From contig RDEW01000075.1 of assembly GCA_011109175.1 (NCBI GenBank), positions 1-64,000 on the forward strand: a stretch of 64,000 bases of DNA. The letters are read 5' to 3'. This document shows, in pieces, positions 46,427 to 57,969 of the stretch. Positions within the stretch are counted from its first letter, which is position 1. Each line of letters starts with the position of its first letter. This DNA comes from Dicyema japonicum (lineage: Eukaryota > Dicyemida > Rhombozoa > Dicyemidae). The translations under genes and the position numbers were made by a program. The notes beneath the pieces are model-generated. The model did not search any database and was not told where the DNA came from. It was given only the letters and a program-made list of their open reading frames with translations.

Positions 46427-47428
46427 ATGTCTGGGCCAAAATATGAGGGACTGAACAGATTAGATGGAAAGAGGGTGATTATTACGGGGGCAAACAGTGG
46501 TCTTGGTCGAGAACTTACGAGTGAATTATATAAGCGGGGTATTCATAGACAAATATTGATGGCGCTAGGGTTATTATGGCCTGTAGGGACGTCAAAGGAG
46601 CTAAGGAAGTTAGAGATGAAATTATAACGGCAAAGAATGAACACGTGGGAGACGTAGTCGTACGAAGACTTGATTTAGGGTCTCTTGAGTCGGTCTACTC
46701 GTTTGTGGATAATATCAATAAAAGTTGGCGTCTAAGTAATATTAGGGAATGAGGATGTTGACTACCTCATCAATAATGCGGGGATCATGAATCAAAAGAG
46801 AAACGTTAGTGAGGACGGAATTGAGAAGCATTTGGCCGTGAATTATATCGGTTAGGATTAATTACCAACATAAGGTCACTTTCTACTTACGAATTTGATA
46901 ATTAAGAATTTCACGTGCATGAAGGTTGTGAATGTTCTCTGCAGAACAAAAAACAAAGTCATTGATTTTAAAGATCTTAACAGTGAAGCCACTCCCTTCG
47001 ACGATGAACGTGCTCACTCTCAGAGCAAATACGCCTTGTTTCTGTTCACTAAGGAGCTGGCGAAGAGAAGAAAGGAATCTGCTACGGTCGTCTGTGGAGT
47101 TCTTCCCGGAGTGGTCAACACTAATTTATTGAAAAATTGGATTGACTCCGGCTTTGCCTTGATCAGATATATGCGCAAGGTGTTTCTATGGGTCACGGCG
47201 AAATCTCCCAACCAAGGAGTTCAGCCTATCCTCCGTGTTATTTTGGAGGAGATCCCTTCAGGGAGCATTTATTAGTTATCTTTTTGCACATTTTGTAGTT
47301 TGGACAAGCCTTACGAAATCTCTGGACCCAATGATGACTCAGTTGCTAATAGATTGTGGAGGACCAGTGAACTATGGTCGAGACTTGATGAATACACATC
47401 CAAGTTAAGATTGGATAACATTTCATAG
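46427..47428 (+). CDS. Short-chain dehydrogenase, RDH13-like, catalytic Ser and Tyr replaced
   Basis: RDH11-14 family members reduce retinal or other lipid aldehydes with NADP(H). Five exons: MSGPKYEGLNRLDGKRVIIT with the cofactor loop TGANSGLG; RGARVIMACRD; DVDYLINNAGIMNQ (NNAG kept); KVVNVLCRTKNKVIDFKDLN; HSQSKYALFLFTKELAKR; the C-terminal end VANRLWRTSELWSRL. Introns are 23, 22, 24 and 24 bp. The first appears to end in TG rather than AG. Where the family has NxSS (catalytic Ser) this protein has NVLC, and the catalytic Tyr of YxxxK is His (codon 47015-47017), though the Lys remains. The fold and cofactor site look intact but normal catalysis is unlikely. It is a pseudoenzyme or a young pseudogene without stops. 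Confidence 0.85.
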
Positions 47429-47925
47429 TTCATTTAAAAAGCGCGTTAATTTCATTATTTTTGGTGGGTAAAATTGAAATCATAACCTTGTGGATAGTTA
47501 GTTATTGAAAGAAAACTCCCTTATATTAGTTTTATTAATCAACACCAAAAATCACGAATTTCTTTGTCTGCTTGACTCGTAGAAGAATGCTGTTATCTTT
47601 TTCTATCTCTTATCCTGTTCCGCCTTTGAGTTCTTACACCGACACACCAGATGGATCTCTAAAGTCTTCGCTTTTGGTAGTTACTTTATTGTTAGCCGAC
47701 GGTTTTCTCACTTGAAAAAATCGGGGATAAATAAATAACAAGGATCCGTTCAAAATTGTGGGGGAAAAACTTAGTTCCCAAGAGCTTTTGAAATGTACAA
47801 GCACGTAGTTCAGGATATTATTGAAAATCAACTGGAAATAGTGTTAAAGGCGCTTTCCACCGCAGAGAAAGCAGATAACTAAATAAAAAAAGTATAGAGG
47901 AACGTCTGCTTGTGGAAAAGTAAGT
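47429..47925. other. Intergenic; possible LINE tail trace
   Basis: AT-rich. GTTTTCTCACTTG..ATCGGGGATAAATAAATAAC near 47690-47740 resembles the retroelement tail. No gene. Confidence 0.4.
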
Positions 47926-47929
47926 TGAC

Positions 47930-48110
47930 CTTTTTGCTTTCAACAGCTGTATCGTGCCAAAAGGACTCGTCGTCTAACAGGTGAGATATGTTTTACAAGA
48001 AATGATCTTCGCTGAAAACTCCATCTTTAGGATTCGAACCCACGACTGTCAGATTCGATTTCGTCAGTCGTTACGTTCAACCTGAAAACCCAACGTTCTC
48101 CCTTAGGTTC
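47930..48110 (-). repeat. SINE-like repeat, family 3, partial copy
   Basis: Reverse strand contains GTCGTGGGTTCGAATCCTAA, the B-box-like motif of this family, and an AGCGAAGATCATTTC-type block. Confidence 0.55.
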
Positions 48111-48114
48111 TTTC

Positions 48115-48530
48115 CTTGGATTAATTAGTTGTATTTTTATTATTATTAACCCCAGGCTTACATTCTTTGGTAAGCCCAAGAACCAAAGAGAGAATATCTG
48201 CATGTGCCGACCAAATCCATCTTCCAATAGTACATTAAATGTTTCCACTTCAGAAGAGAGGTGAAGTAAGTTCTCCCTCTTTCATTTTCATCACAAGTCC
48301 TACCGTCACGGACATCACTTCATTCTTCGGCGGAAGTGTTTTCTTAATTGTAATCTTCACCAGTGGAATTGGTCAGGGGGAAGGTAGAAAGATCCCTTTC
48401 AACTACTTTATCGTATCAGAAGGACTCGTCACCGCATGAGTGGGATCTGTTTGACGAGAATTGACCTTCTCCGAAAACTCCATCTTTCGGATTCGAACCC
48501 ACGACGTTACGCCCAGTAAATGTAAATATA
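48115..48530 (-). repeat. SINE-like repeat, family 3, long copy
   Basis: Inverted match of 33200-33590, including CGTGGGTTCGAATCCGAAAG, the GGAGAAGGTCAATTCTCGTC block and a TTATTATTA-containing edge near 48140 (plus strand TTATTATTATTAACCCC). Confidence 0.6.
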
Positions 48531-48554
48531 AAGTATAGAGGACGACTCATCGAC

Positions 48555-48800
48555 CGATATCCAGTTTCATCACACGTCCTACCATCGCGGCCATCACTTC
48601 ATTCTTCAGCGGAATAGTTTTCATAATGTACCTTCACCAGAGGTTTGGTCAGGTAGAAGGTAGGAAGATCCTTTTCAACTAATTTGTCGTACCAGTAGGA
48701 CTCGTCGCCTCACGGGTGGGTTCTGATTGACAAGAATTGATTTTCGCTGAAAACTCCATCTTTCGGATTCGAATCACACGAAGTTACATTCAGTAAAATA
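48555..48800 (-). repeat. SINE-like repeat, family 3, adjacent second copy
   Basis: Repeats the same body in the same orientation about 330 bp further along, with GATTCGAATCCGAAAGATGG on the reverse strand. Both copies are followed by TATAAAGTATAGA on the plus strand, suggesting tandem duplication of one copy. Confidence 0.6.
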
Positions 48801-49333
48801 TATATATAAAGTATAGATGACTCATCGATCTATATACCGTCTGCGGAGCTATAAGCATCAAGTCACTGATCTTCCTTTAAGAAACTCGGACGCATTGCCT
48901 TGCTGGCTTATCTAGTTAGTCTCCATAGCGGTCCTGATGTGAAACGCCGCATCAATAAATAATTAATTTCTAAAAAACCTAATATCAAATAAAAAATAAA
49001 TATTAGTGCTAAAGAACTCACCCTTGAAGATGACACCCTGCTAAATTTTATTCGATGCACCCTTCGGTGGATCTATAATTGGCTTTGTCAAAGTACGTTC
49101 TTGCATTAAGCTTTATTTAATTGAAATATTGAATTATCTGTCAAATTGATTGCTTGGTTATTAAATGCTTAATTTTAGAGAATTTTTCATGTTTTAAATT
49201 ATGGACTAATTGCGGTTAAATTAACTCAATTAAGTGTGGTATAGCGGTAAATATAAATTTATCGCACTATAGTGTTATCTAAGCATGTCAATAAATGATA
49301 AAAACGTTGAAACGTAGCTAATTGCATTTCTTC
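48801..49333. other. AT-rich spacer upstream of integrin alpha
   Basis: No gene or repeat recognised. The integrin promoter is presumably here. Confidence 0.4.
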
Positions 49334-52300
49334 ATGCTGGTTGTCATGTTATCATTTTTCTCTTCACTCACAGTTAGTCAACTGATGAGTCTGACTAATT
49401 ACATCATCAAGGAAGGTCCTCAAAATAGTGATTTTGGCTATAAGGTTGTGGCTGGGGATAAAAAGTTCGTTTTGATGCTCTCAATCCAGAATATATGTCA
49501 CTGCCCCTCAAGATGACTGGTCATTTTACATTTGCAATTTTTCGAAATCCAAGTATTGCGAGAAAGTAAATCTACCAAAACCCGGTACCCACGTGATCTA
49601 ATATAAGCAGAAAAAGCGAATGACTACAAGATAGCTACTTCAGTCAGCCATTTGGGGACGAGTATTGACTATCTTAATGAGACCTTGCTGGTTAGTGGTA
49701 TCACATTAATCAGATATGTGCCTACAATTTGAGAGTGAAAACGTATAGGGAGAACGGGATGACTGGAGGGTGTTTCCTATATGAGGACCTTCTCGACATG
49801 ACAAAAGTCAAATACTCAATCCCTTGTTTCGATGAAAAATACCCAGACGGGTTCATGGCAATCTATGATACTTGCCTGAGTGGATTTACGGCCAAACTAA
49901 TCCCCGTAAGGATAAAATTGATTAACATTTAGGGAGGAATGCCTGTCTTCACAAGTCCAAATTTCGCAATGGGAGTAGGTGGAATCAACACTCACTCCAA
50001 TCTTGCGTATTTTGGAAGAAAGGACAAATATTTTGGTAGTTTATTTTCTCATCTCTGGCTACGATTTGACGTTTTGGAAGTCTGAAGAGGGATTTGATTA
50101 TTTTTTCGCCTCATCCGTGAAAGGGTCCTCCAAATTTGGGGGAACCGTTTATTTGATTTCAATGAATAAGACATCCTTTGACGTAAAATGGAACTACGAG
50201 AATGATGATTTTGGGTCGTTATTTGGGTATTCCATAAAACTTGGGGATTCGAATAACGATGGGTTCATCGAGCTGTTCGTATCAGCCCCGTTTTACTGGA
50301 AGCGGGATGTTTCAGGGGGGTTCACTTCGGGGGCAATATTTCACTATTCTGTAAAGGGCCAGGTTATTGCTGTTCTTCAACCCCAGAATATAGAAGAAAA
50401 GACTCTACCGAAAATTATTTCGTATTCTCACTTGGACCCAACTAAGGGATATTCTTCGAACTTTGGATTTTCCTTTGAGGTTTTAGATATCAATAATGAC
50501 TCATTTGATGGTTTGTGTTGTTCTCAAAACAAGATTTGATTGTTGGTGAACCGAATTTTGGCAATGGACGAGTTTATGTTTTCCTTGGTAATGGAAATGG
50601 ATTAAATGACAGTCCTGATCAAGTTCTGGTTATTTGATAAATTCAGATAATTGAGGCTGACGAATTAAACTTCTTTCTCGACCAATTTGGATATTTTGTA
50701 GGGAATGGGGGAGACATGGACTCGAATGGCTACACAGATGTCGTTGTAGGAGCGAAGGGATCAAATATGGTTTTTAGAGGAATCATTTAGGTTGCGATGT
50801 TATTCTCCATCTCAAATGTACATCTGACGTATGATATAGCATTTTATCTTCTACAGTGGACGAAGCAGTCAACGACCTAGTCCTGATGAAGGGGGTTAGT
50901 GGAATCTGCGTAAAAACAATTATCACTGTGAAATCAGATAAAATTATCAAGTTTAATTCTTACTTATTTCAGTGAAGAGGTCGTTGTTAAGTACAAATTG
51001 AAGATCCCTGCTGATAGACAAGGTCTCTTAGCCTTGTTTTACAGTACCAAAACTCTTGAGGAGGTGAGCCACGTGACTATCAAATCAAATTCAAGCTCGG
51101 CTCTCATCAGCAGTTCAATATTTGTGGCAGTATTACCGTGTATTTACTAAGAAAACAAATCTCCGGTATTTTGAAGGTCAAACGATCAAAATTTATGCAG
51201 AATTTACGGCCAATAGTGAGGATAAACCCATATTCAACAATTCATTGGAACCACTTACCACCCAAATAGTCCATCCGGAGACAGTCTGCAGACAATATTT
51301 TGTATAATGTGGGAGAATGACAATTTAGCTACCACTTAAACGGTCGTCTGATTTCAACTATTCGAAAATTACGGTGATAGGGGATTTGTCCGACCTGTTA
51401 ACTCTTGCTTTATTTTAGTCACTTTGTGCATTATTCTGCTTGCTTTCCGACGAATAGAATATTCAAAGTTGGCTTCAGCGTGAAGAACATATCCACTGCT
51501 GGGGGCAATATCTCTTTTCAGCTCTATAGCACATTTCCGTTGATTTTGTATCACATCGATAATTCTGTGGTTATTTGATATTCTTAGATTTAGGTTACAT
51601 GCAGCAATAATAGTCTCAATGTGAAATCATGCTTATTCGAGACAAAATCGCTGAGATCTAACAGAATTATCTATTTTAATTTCTTTCTTTTGCTCTCTGG
51701 GGGAATTCCAGTTCATTCAACCCCAGTGTTTGAAGCCAGCATCAAATTGTATGATTTAGCCTCATTAAGAAAAACAAGAAAGGGAATAAAAACTGAGAAC
51801 ATCTGGAAACCACGAAATATTCCGTTTTTGAAGACCAATCACTCAATAATCGGGTTTTAGTTTTTTTTATTAATAAAGGCATGGGTTTTTTTCAGCGACT
51901 GAGTTGGCCTCGAATCAATTGCACGTTCACTTTGTCCACAAATACTTTGTATAGCGGGTATAAGCGAATTTAGATCTCTAACAAGAAATCCGCTGATTAC
52001 CCACTAAACGTGACTATTTGGTGGTCATCGGCATTTGGGGACGAATACAAATTGTGGCCGACGGAAGCCCCTGAAGTATTTACCATCCATTATTTTAGGT
52101 ATACGGTGGGACCTGTTTTTTGAACGATACGTACATTGACCCACGTGGCTTTGTATTATTTTGTTTGCTTATCGCAATAGACTAAGAATTCAAGCCAAAT
52201 TTCGCAAGATTTCAATATCAACGTATTTGGTAATTGATAACTTAGAAATGTGGAACATCGAACTTGAAGGGCCTTATTCCGATCACATGCATTGTACATC

Positions 52301-52675
52301 CACGGAAAAACTCCTCATTAATCCAAATCAAGTCAGATTTCTATCTGGACAACGACGTTTACCCGTAAAATTCACTTTAGGAACTGAAAAATAAATTCAA
52401 TGAATATCACTACCTAACCTCCATTGGTTGCATTTCGGAAATCGACTACTTTTTGAATGAGGGACCGACCCATGCAGTGGTAATGTAGTGCATCGCTAGT
52501 ATAGATCATTTCAAAACTACAGCAAAGTTCGTTGAAGGTGGCAAAAGACGTGATTTGGCCACTTTATTTATTTGGAATTGGATTTTTGATATTTTTACTG
52601 ATGATCTTCATTACAAGAGTATTTTCTGACTAATTTTAGAAATCACGGATTAATGTATTTAAATATCTAAATTAA
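49334..52675 (+). CDS. Integrin alpha subunit with atypical cytoplasmic tail
   Basis: Type I membrane protein that pairs with a beta integrin to bind matrix ligands. Signal peptide MLVVMLSFFSSLTVSQ. Beta-propeller FG-GAP blades follow: SDFGYKVVAGDKKIYVTAPQ, ATSVSHLGTSIDYLNETLL, KFGGTVYLI, SLFGYSIKLGDSNNDGFIEL, FGFSFEVLDINNDSFDDLIV, DQFGYFVGNGGDMDSNGYTD. The last three carry Asp-rich Ca2+ loops. No I-domain insert is seen. Introns resolved at the N-terminal half include 25 (49465-49489), 23, 27, 19, 23 and 24 bp. The thigh/calf part (50.8-52.5 kb) is open but weakly conserved and I did not resolve each exon. The C-terminus is a hydrophobic span (VIWPLYLFGIGFLIFLLMIF), a 21-bp intron, then TRKSRINVFKYLN-stop. 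The family's GFFKR motif is missing. Confidence 0.87.
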
Positions 52676-52844
52676 CGATTTTATATTATCGAGCTAATAG
52701 CGCTATTTTTGAACAAAATGATAGTTTATTGCTCATTTATTGTCGTATAGCGTGAGAACCCTAAAGAATCTACGTGTCCGGGATGATAAATCAAAAGCTC
52801 ATTCTCTAATTCACCCTAATCAATTCCATAAATTGACCCAACCA

Positions 52845-52925
52845 TTTATTATTATGGCACTTTCACGAAAGCCATAATGTTTATAGCCCTGCATGTGCAA
52901 CACTTAAAGAAACAATATTTATAGT
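52845..52925 (-). repeat. SINE family 1 tail fragment
   Basis: ATTATTATGGC, then CACGAAAGCCATAATGTTTA and TAGCCCTGCATG, match the 3' part of the 10.3 kb SINE (plus-strand view). Only the last 60-80 bp survive. Confidence 0.5.
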
Positions 52926-53300
52926 TAGTCTTTTCCATTTTCCTCTGTCGAATGTGTTTCGAAGTGTCGGGGGAAAGTCCTTATTTTCTTTATTCAACAG
53001 TGTTTCGAAGTGTCGTGCAATCAATTCTGCATTTTCTTCCGGGTTACCCACGAATTTTCCATCTTTGTCTTTGATGTGAAGGGTGTTGTCTTTGATGTGA
53101 AGGTGTTTTGTCCTTTCTTTGTCCGTCCGCAGCAGCCGCAAATCCGCATACATCCTTGAATTGTCCTTTAAGCATTCCACATCTTTTAATAGGGATGTTA
53201 TAATTTACCGTGAGTGTTTGCTGTTCATTTTTTTGATTTTCCATTTTAGTACACTTTGTTTGATATTAAGCTCTTTTTTTACTCTCGTCGGACGTGTTTG
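52900..53300 (-). pseudogene. LINE fragment upstream of RT
   Basis: The minus strand reads NPEENAELIARHFETLLNKE and FPPTLRNTFDR, the segment just before the RT in several LINE lineages, preceded by basic linker sequence with a short internal duplication (HIKDNTLHIKDKDGK). It stops before any RT motif. Relic. Confidence 0.5.
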
Positions 53301-53699
53301 CCGCTTTTAGTCCCGTAGTTCTCTGCAATTCTCTGCCACATATGGCACGTTCGGGTGATGATTCAATTTTTGGGCGTAATGATTTCGGACTCCAAGGCAT
53401 ATATTGGCCGACTTGGAGATTACCTGCTTTGTTTGATCCCACACAGTTCGTGTGCTTAGCATAGAAAATTGTACACTTAAGTTCTCAATTTTTTTAAGGA
53501 AAATAGTTTCATTTTTTTATTAATTCCGACTTTTATCTTATATGTGAACTTAAATGAGTTTTTTATTATCATTAAATTTCTAATTACGGAACAAACAGGA
53601 AATTTTTTATTTTTATCGATCAATGAAAATCGTACATTTGTAATTTCAATAATTTGTGTGTTCACCATGTGCCGAATATACTTGCCAAAAGCGTTTTTT

Positions 53700-54680
53700 C
53701 ATTGAATTAATGAGTTTCTCTGTTAAACTTCGTGTGATTTCCTTCCAAACTCTAAAAGCAAGTCATTTATGGTCCCGTAATTACTTTTGTACGTTTCTCG
53801 ATTTACGTGACTCCACAAATTCTCGATGGGGTTTAAATCCGGAGACTGAGCGGGCCACTTGATTTGTTTAATTTGTTTTTCATTAAAAAACTCTTTTACG
53901 ACCCTCGCTGTGTGGCTTGGTGCATTATCCTGCTGAATAACGTAGTCTCCTAGACCCATTTTTCAGCAGACTGAGGAAGATGATTTGTAAGAATGCTTAT
54001 GTTTTTTGCAGCATTCATATTACCCTCAATGGCTACCAAATGGCCCACACCGTAATAAGAGAAACACCCCCAGAACATGATTTTTTTTAATTGAAATTTC
54101 AGTACGCTAACTTTTTCCAAACTTATGAGTTTGTGCGATGAATTCCGGCTTCAAAGAGTCTTTCGCATTTTTATAAACCATTGCGTTCTTTTTTGTCTGT
54201 CTCAGTTCAAATGAACATTCGTCAGAAAGATGTAAGTTTTTCATTCATCATCAGAAACTTGTAAAAAAAATTGACGATTTTCGTCTTTCCAGTATGTTTT
54301 TTTCGACTCTAACAGGGTTTTTTGATTTTTATCGACAGAATATTTCCTTTTATTCAGAGTTCGGATTACTGCATGCCTGGAAACTTGTCTTCCAATGGAA
54401 TTTTTGAGTTCCATAGATAACTTTAGCGACGAAAACTAAGGATTTCACTTGAAATATTGCATAAAGTAATTATCTTATTCATTCATTCAACTTTGGTTGA
54501 CGCCCGAGAAATCCTTCCGGTCTTTTTGTATCTACTGATGAAACTTCCGACAGTAAAAGGAAAGCATCAGTCTCTCTGCACTGTCTTCTCTTGGAAATTT
54601 GTCTAAGAAACATTTTTCTGGTTGTGCAGTGCAATTATTTTGACCTTTTAAGACATCTTTTGTCGTCAAATTTAACGTTC
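53700..54680 (-). pseudogene. Tc1/mariner transposase relic
   Basis: The minus strand, through frame changes, gives LHLSDECSFELRQTKKN (first catalytic Asp region), MFWGCFSYYGVGHLVAIEG, NMNAAKNISILTNHL, then an open frame with GDYVIQQDNAPSHTARVVKE (second Asp) and WPAQSPDLNPIENLWSHVNR (third acidic position, Tc1 type). The DNA-binding N-terminus is poorly preserved. No terminal inverted repeats were identified. Dead copy. Confidence 0.75.
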
Positions 54681-54689
54681 GTTAGACCA

Positions 54690-55200
54690 CTTTAGTTATT
54701 GATAAATTAATCATGAAAAAAACAGGAACTAAATTTGCTTTTTGAAAAATTACATTTTATGAACGAGACACACCAATGGAAAGTACTATCTAGAGGGCCG
54801 TACTTGTAGTAGGCCGAGGATAACTTTCTCGGTCGTCCTACAAAGTTAATTGAACAATCTGAAAAAATTAACCCGAGATATTGAGAGCCCTGACTATCAA
54901 TAGAAGTAATTGGAAGAAGTTGACATTCCAAATTGTTTTTTTACTGCGCATGCTAGAGTATAATATTGTGGCTCTCATAAAAGTGCTTAATAATAAAAAA
55001 CGAGATTTAGAACACGTGACTTTTATATGTGTTTAAAAATTCGAATTACTATCCAAGTTGCTTAATGACTCGTTGTGTTACTTCCTGACCAACACTGATT
55101 TACTATGACGGAAGGTAGTTACAGAACGATCAAAGGAAGAATAACTAGAGAGCTTGTGGACGGCCAAAATTAGATGAACGAAAGGTGACGAAATTTAGGA
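54690..55200. other. Probable transposon N-terminal debris
   Basis: The minus strand has a GRPRKLS segment near 54830 and the plus strand GRPKLDERKV near 55160, both reminiscent of transposase linker regions, but nothing longer can be aligned by eye. Confidence 0.3.
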
Positions 55201-55448
55201 ATTCCTATGATTTAAGACGTTTGAAGGAATTATAATTATATTTTAATTGTAATAATACACATATTAGACTTACTGTTGTGGTAATCATAATTAAAACTTT
55301 AAAAGTTTCTATTTATGGAAATAATCACTCAGATGTTCTCATAAATCATATAAATGGAATACGGCGACGAAGATCAAAATATAAGAAGGAAGGACTTCCA
55401 TGGAGTCGGCCAAAAAGGAGTCTACTGATACCGGTCCGATATTTTTTT

Positions 55449-56226
55449 ATGTCAGAAAGTTCTTCTACTGAATCAACCCCCTCAGATGTTATCATGGAGA
55501 GACATAAAGATTCCGATGGGGAGGAAATTTACGAGCTAGTTAACAGTAAGCATAGTATTTAAATGGTAGCCTTGCCAGTCTCGGTTTTGATTGGGAACTT
55601 AAGCTCTAAAGTAACGGTCGAAGAACTCAAACTATTTTTCTATGCGAATGATATAAATTTATCAAACGTGGTTTTAATGGATAGGTAGACATGTGATTTA
55701 TTTTTCTAGATATTCCAAAGCTGTAGTTCCCCCTGGGAAACTTCCCACTGCAATTAACCTCATAGGAAGACTGCTTCGTGGAAGGAGAATATCTATAATC
55801 GTAACTGGAGAGTCAATAGAGGATATTGATAAATCCAATCCAATGATCTCAATCTTCGTGAATTACCTCAATAAGAGCACCACGAGAGATTCATTACTAA
55901 ATACATATCCCAAGGCCATATCAGCCTCTGTCGTCTATGATCATAATACTGGAGAATCCAAATGGTGAGAAAACATTAGATAGTTTAGTTACGGATTTGT
56001 AAATTTTGGGAACGAAAAAGACGCCTATCATGCAATGAAAACGGTCACCATGGTGGACGATCAGAAAATCGAAAATGCATTTTCTAGTATTAAATATTTG
56101 GGGACGTATTTAGGAACAGCAAGGAAAATTATGGTTGATAAAGATGCCGAAATAGAAACGTGGACTGAAAATGGTCAGACCACTAAGAAGAAAAAAAGGA
56201 AAAAGAAGAAGAAAAGACGAAACTGA
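55449..56226 (+). CDS. Tandem-RRM RNA-binding protein with Lys/Arg tail
   Basis: Probable nuclear/nucleolar RNA-binding protein of about 230 residues. Four exons join through introns of 24, 25 and 24 bp. N-terminus MSESSSTESTPSDVIMERHK is acidic/Ser-rich. RRM1: VSVLIGNLSSKVTVEELKLF (RNP2), NVVLMDRYSKAVV and LLRGRRISIIVTGE; its RNP1 is weak. RRM2: ISIFVNYLNKSTTRDSLLNT, VVYDHNTGESK then CYGFVNF (RNP1 with aromatic residues). The C-terminus is a basic run (KKKKRKKKKKRRN), likely a nuclear or nucleolar signal. Layout is nucleolin-like, but I cannot assign an orthologue. The start is the first in-frame ATG; the frame is open upstream to 55278 without another ATG. Confidence 0.8.
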
Positions 56227-56229
56227 CTT

Positions 56230-57105
56230 TAATTTTTTTATATTTTGATAATAAACTCTTATTATTTATGGAAAAATTTTTTTAGATAAAAACTAGGAAA
56301 TTGGATATTAAAATATATCTATAAATTTTAATAATTAATCAATAAAATTAATTTAATTTAACGTGAGCAAATTTGTCTACTGCTATTAATTAAGAAAAAT
56401 TAAAGGAAATCAGTAATAATCTTGCCGTAGGAGGAGGAATTAGTCCACCTGACAGGTTTCATCTTAAGAAACTCTCTAAAAATTATTTTCGACAAGCAAA
56501 AGGCTTGTATTTTACACGGTAATAAAAAATTACAGTTTTCTGCAAGAACATGAATTAGTGCTGAAAACAATAGAGGTATACTTTAAAGTCACAATTTTTA
56601 GTCAGAACATTTTTAGTCAGAGCATAATTATAATCACTTTAGTAGAGACCGACTATTTTCAAAAATGAGGTAGAAGTATTACGGGATTGATGGTGTCAGT
56701 GATTGGTTAGTTATCTCAAACTGTTGATTTTTTTCAAAAATTTTTTGTTTTTTATTTCCACAAACAAAGAAATTACTGTACATCAAACCGCCTATAACAT
56801 CGATCTTAGCTATAAGACCGAAGGATAGCAATATTGCTGACTTATGAAAGATGGATATTCATGGGTATGATTTCTGATATTAAAGTTTAGATTTTGGTTG
56901 TTTGCATCTTTTCTCAAATATGTTATGATTGAGCTTGCTAAAAATAATCGAGAAGAAAAAATTGTTGCGCTCTTCCAAAATATGTTTTTGTATGTCGGAT
57001 CGTAATTGATCTTACATAGAATGGTAAGGAATTCTGCAATTCCTTAATGGAGGATTTATGCAGAAAATACTCTATAAAACATATCCGAGGTAGGCCACGA
57101 GCCTC
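56230..57105. other. AT-rich spacer, no gene recognised
   Basis: Short frames only. The right end grades into RT sequence from about 57110. Confidence 0.4.
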
Positions 57106-57109
57106 ATGG

Positions 57110-57960
57110 ATTCAAGGAAAAGTCCAAAGGTAAAATTTAAGTTATAGTTTTGTAGATCAAGAACGCCTTCAATAGTCTAAGGAAGGACAATATCCTGAAG
57201 GCCTGTGTTGAGAGATGGCCTAATATTTTCGAATTTGTGAATCAGTCATACAGCCACCTTCATCCTTACTTTTCGGGGACTACCTAATCCATTCGTATTC
57301 TGGAGTGCAACAGGAAGATCCCCTTGGACCCCTATTGTTTTGTCTTGCAATAGAGAAAATCACCAAACTTCCGCGCTCGCCCTTCAACCTATGGTATCTG
57401 GATGATGCGGTCCTCGGAGGACCCCCGGATACTATTTTCCGGGATTTGGACGTGATAACTCCGAAACTGTTGGAAGCTGGACTGGAGTTAAATTACACTA
57501 AATGCAAAATCTACAATTGCGGACTTTCAGAAGATAAGTATTCAGAAGCTTTGTCATGTTTCGGAAATTTATTGCCTGGAAGTATTTCCACACCCGATGA
57601 AGAACGTATATTCCTCGGATCCCCAATCACCATAAATGCAATGGAAAGAGCTATACGTGAAAAACGACTGTTACTCGGAGAAACTCTGAACTGCTTGTGT
57701 CTACTTGACATGCACACAACATTATTTCTCCTGAAAAAAAAGTCTCAACGTACAGAGGCTTGCATATGTCCTGATGACTGCCCTATTTCACACTGTGTGA
57801 TCAACTCGCACAGATTAACGAGATCTTCCGTACGATAGCGAAACGTATCTTCAACGTCCGGTTCGTTGCAGCTCTTGTCAAATTCGTTGCTGCAAGGTTA
57901 GATTCCAGAACTTTACATGCGTATCCTATTGTAGACTCGATTGAACTGTTTGTATATGAC
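57110..57960 (+). pseudogene. Reverse transcriptase of the WYLDD lineage
   Basis: AFNSLRKDNILKACVERWPN leads into GVQQEDPLGPLLFCLAIEKI and the catalytic NLWYLDDAVLGGPPDTIF, then LELNYTKCKIYNCGLSEDKY, LLGSPITINAM-type residues and HTTLFLLKK. One 177-codon frame (57305-57838) covers palm and thumb without interruption. The adjoining upstream and downstream parts lie in other frames, so the whole element is probably inactive. Three relics of the same lineage occur elsewhere in the window. Confidence 0.65.
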
Positions 57961-57969
57961 ATCCAGTCC

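Noticed and set aside
49460-49492. Apparent one-base deletion in the first integrin blade.
   Set aside because: A 25-bp GT-AG intron (49465-49489) restores the conserved blade (KKIYVTAPQDDW) without any indel, so no frame break is needed.
49690-49722. Apparent GT..TG intron in integrin after ETLLVS.
   Set aside because: An upstream donor gives a normal 23-bp GT-AG intron and yields the conserved ICAYN strand, so the non-canonical reading was dropped.
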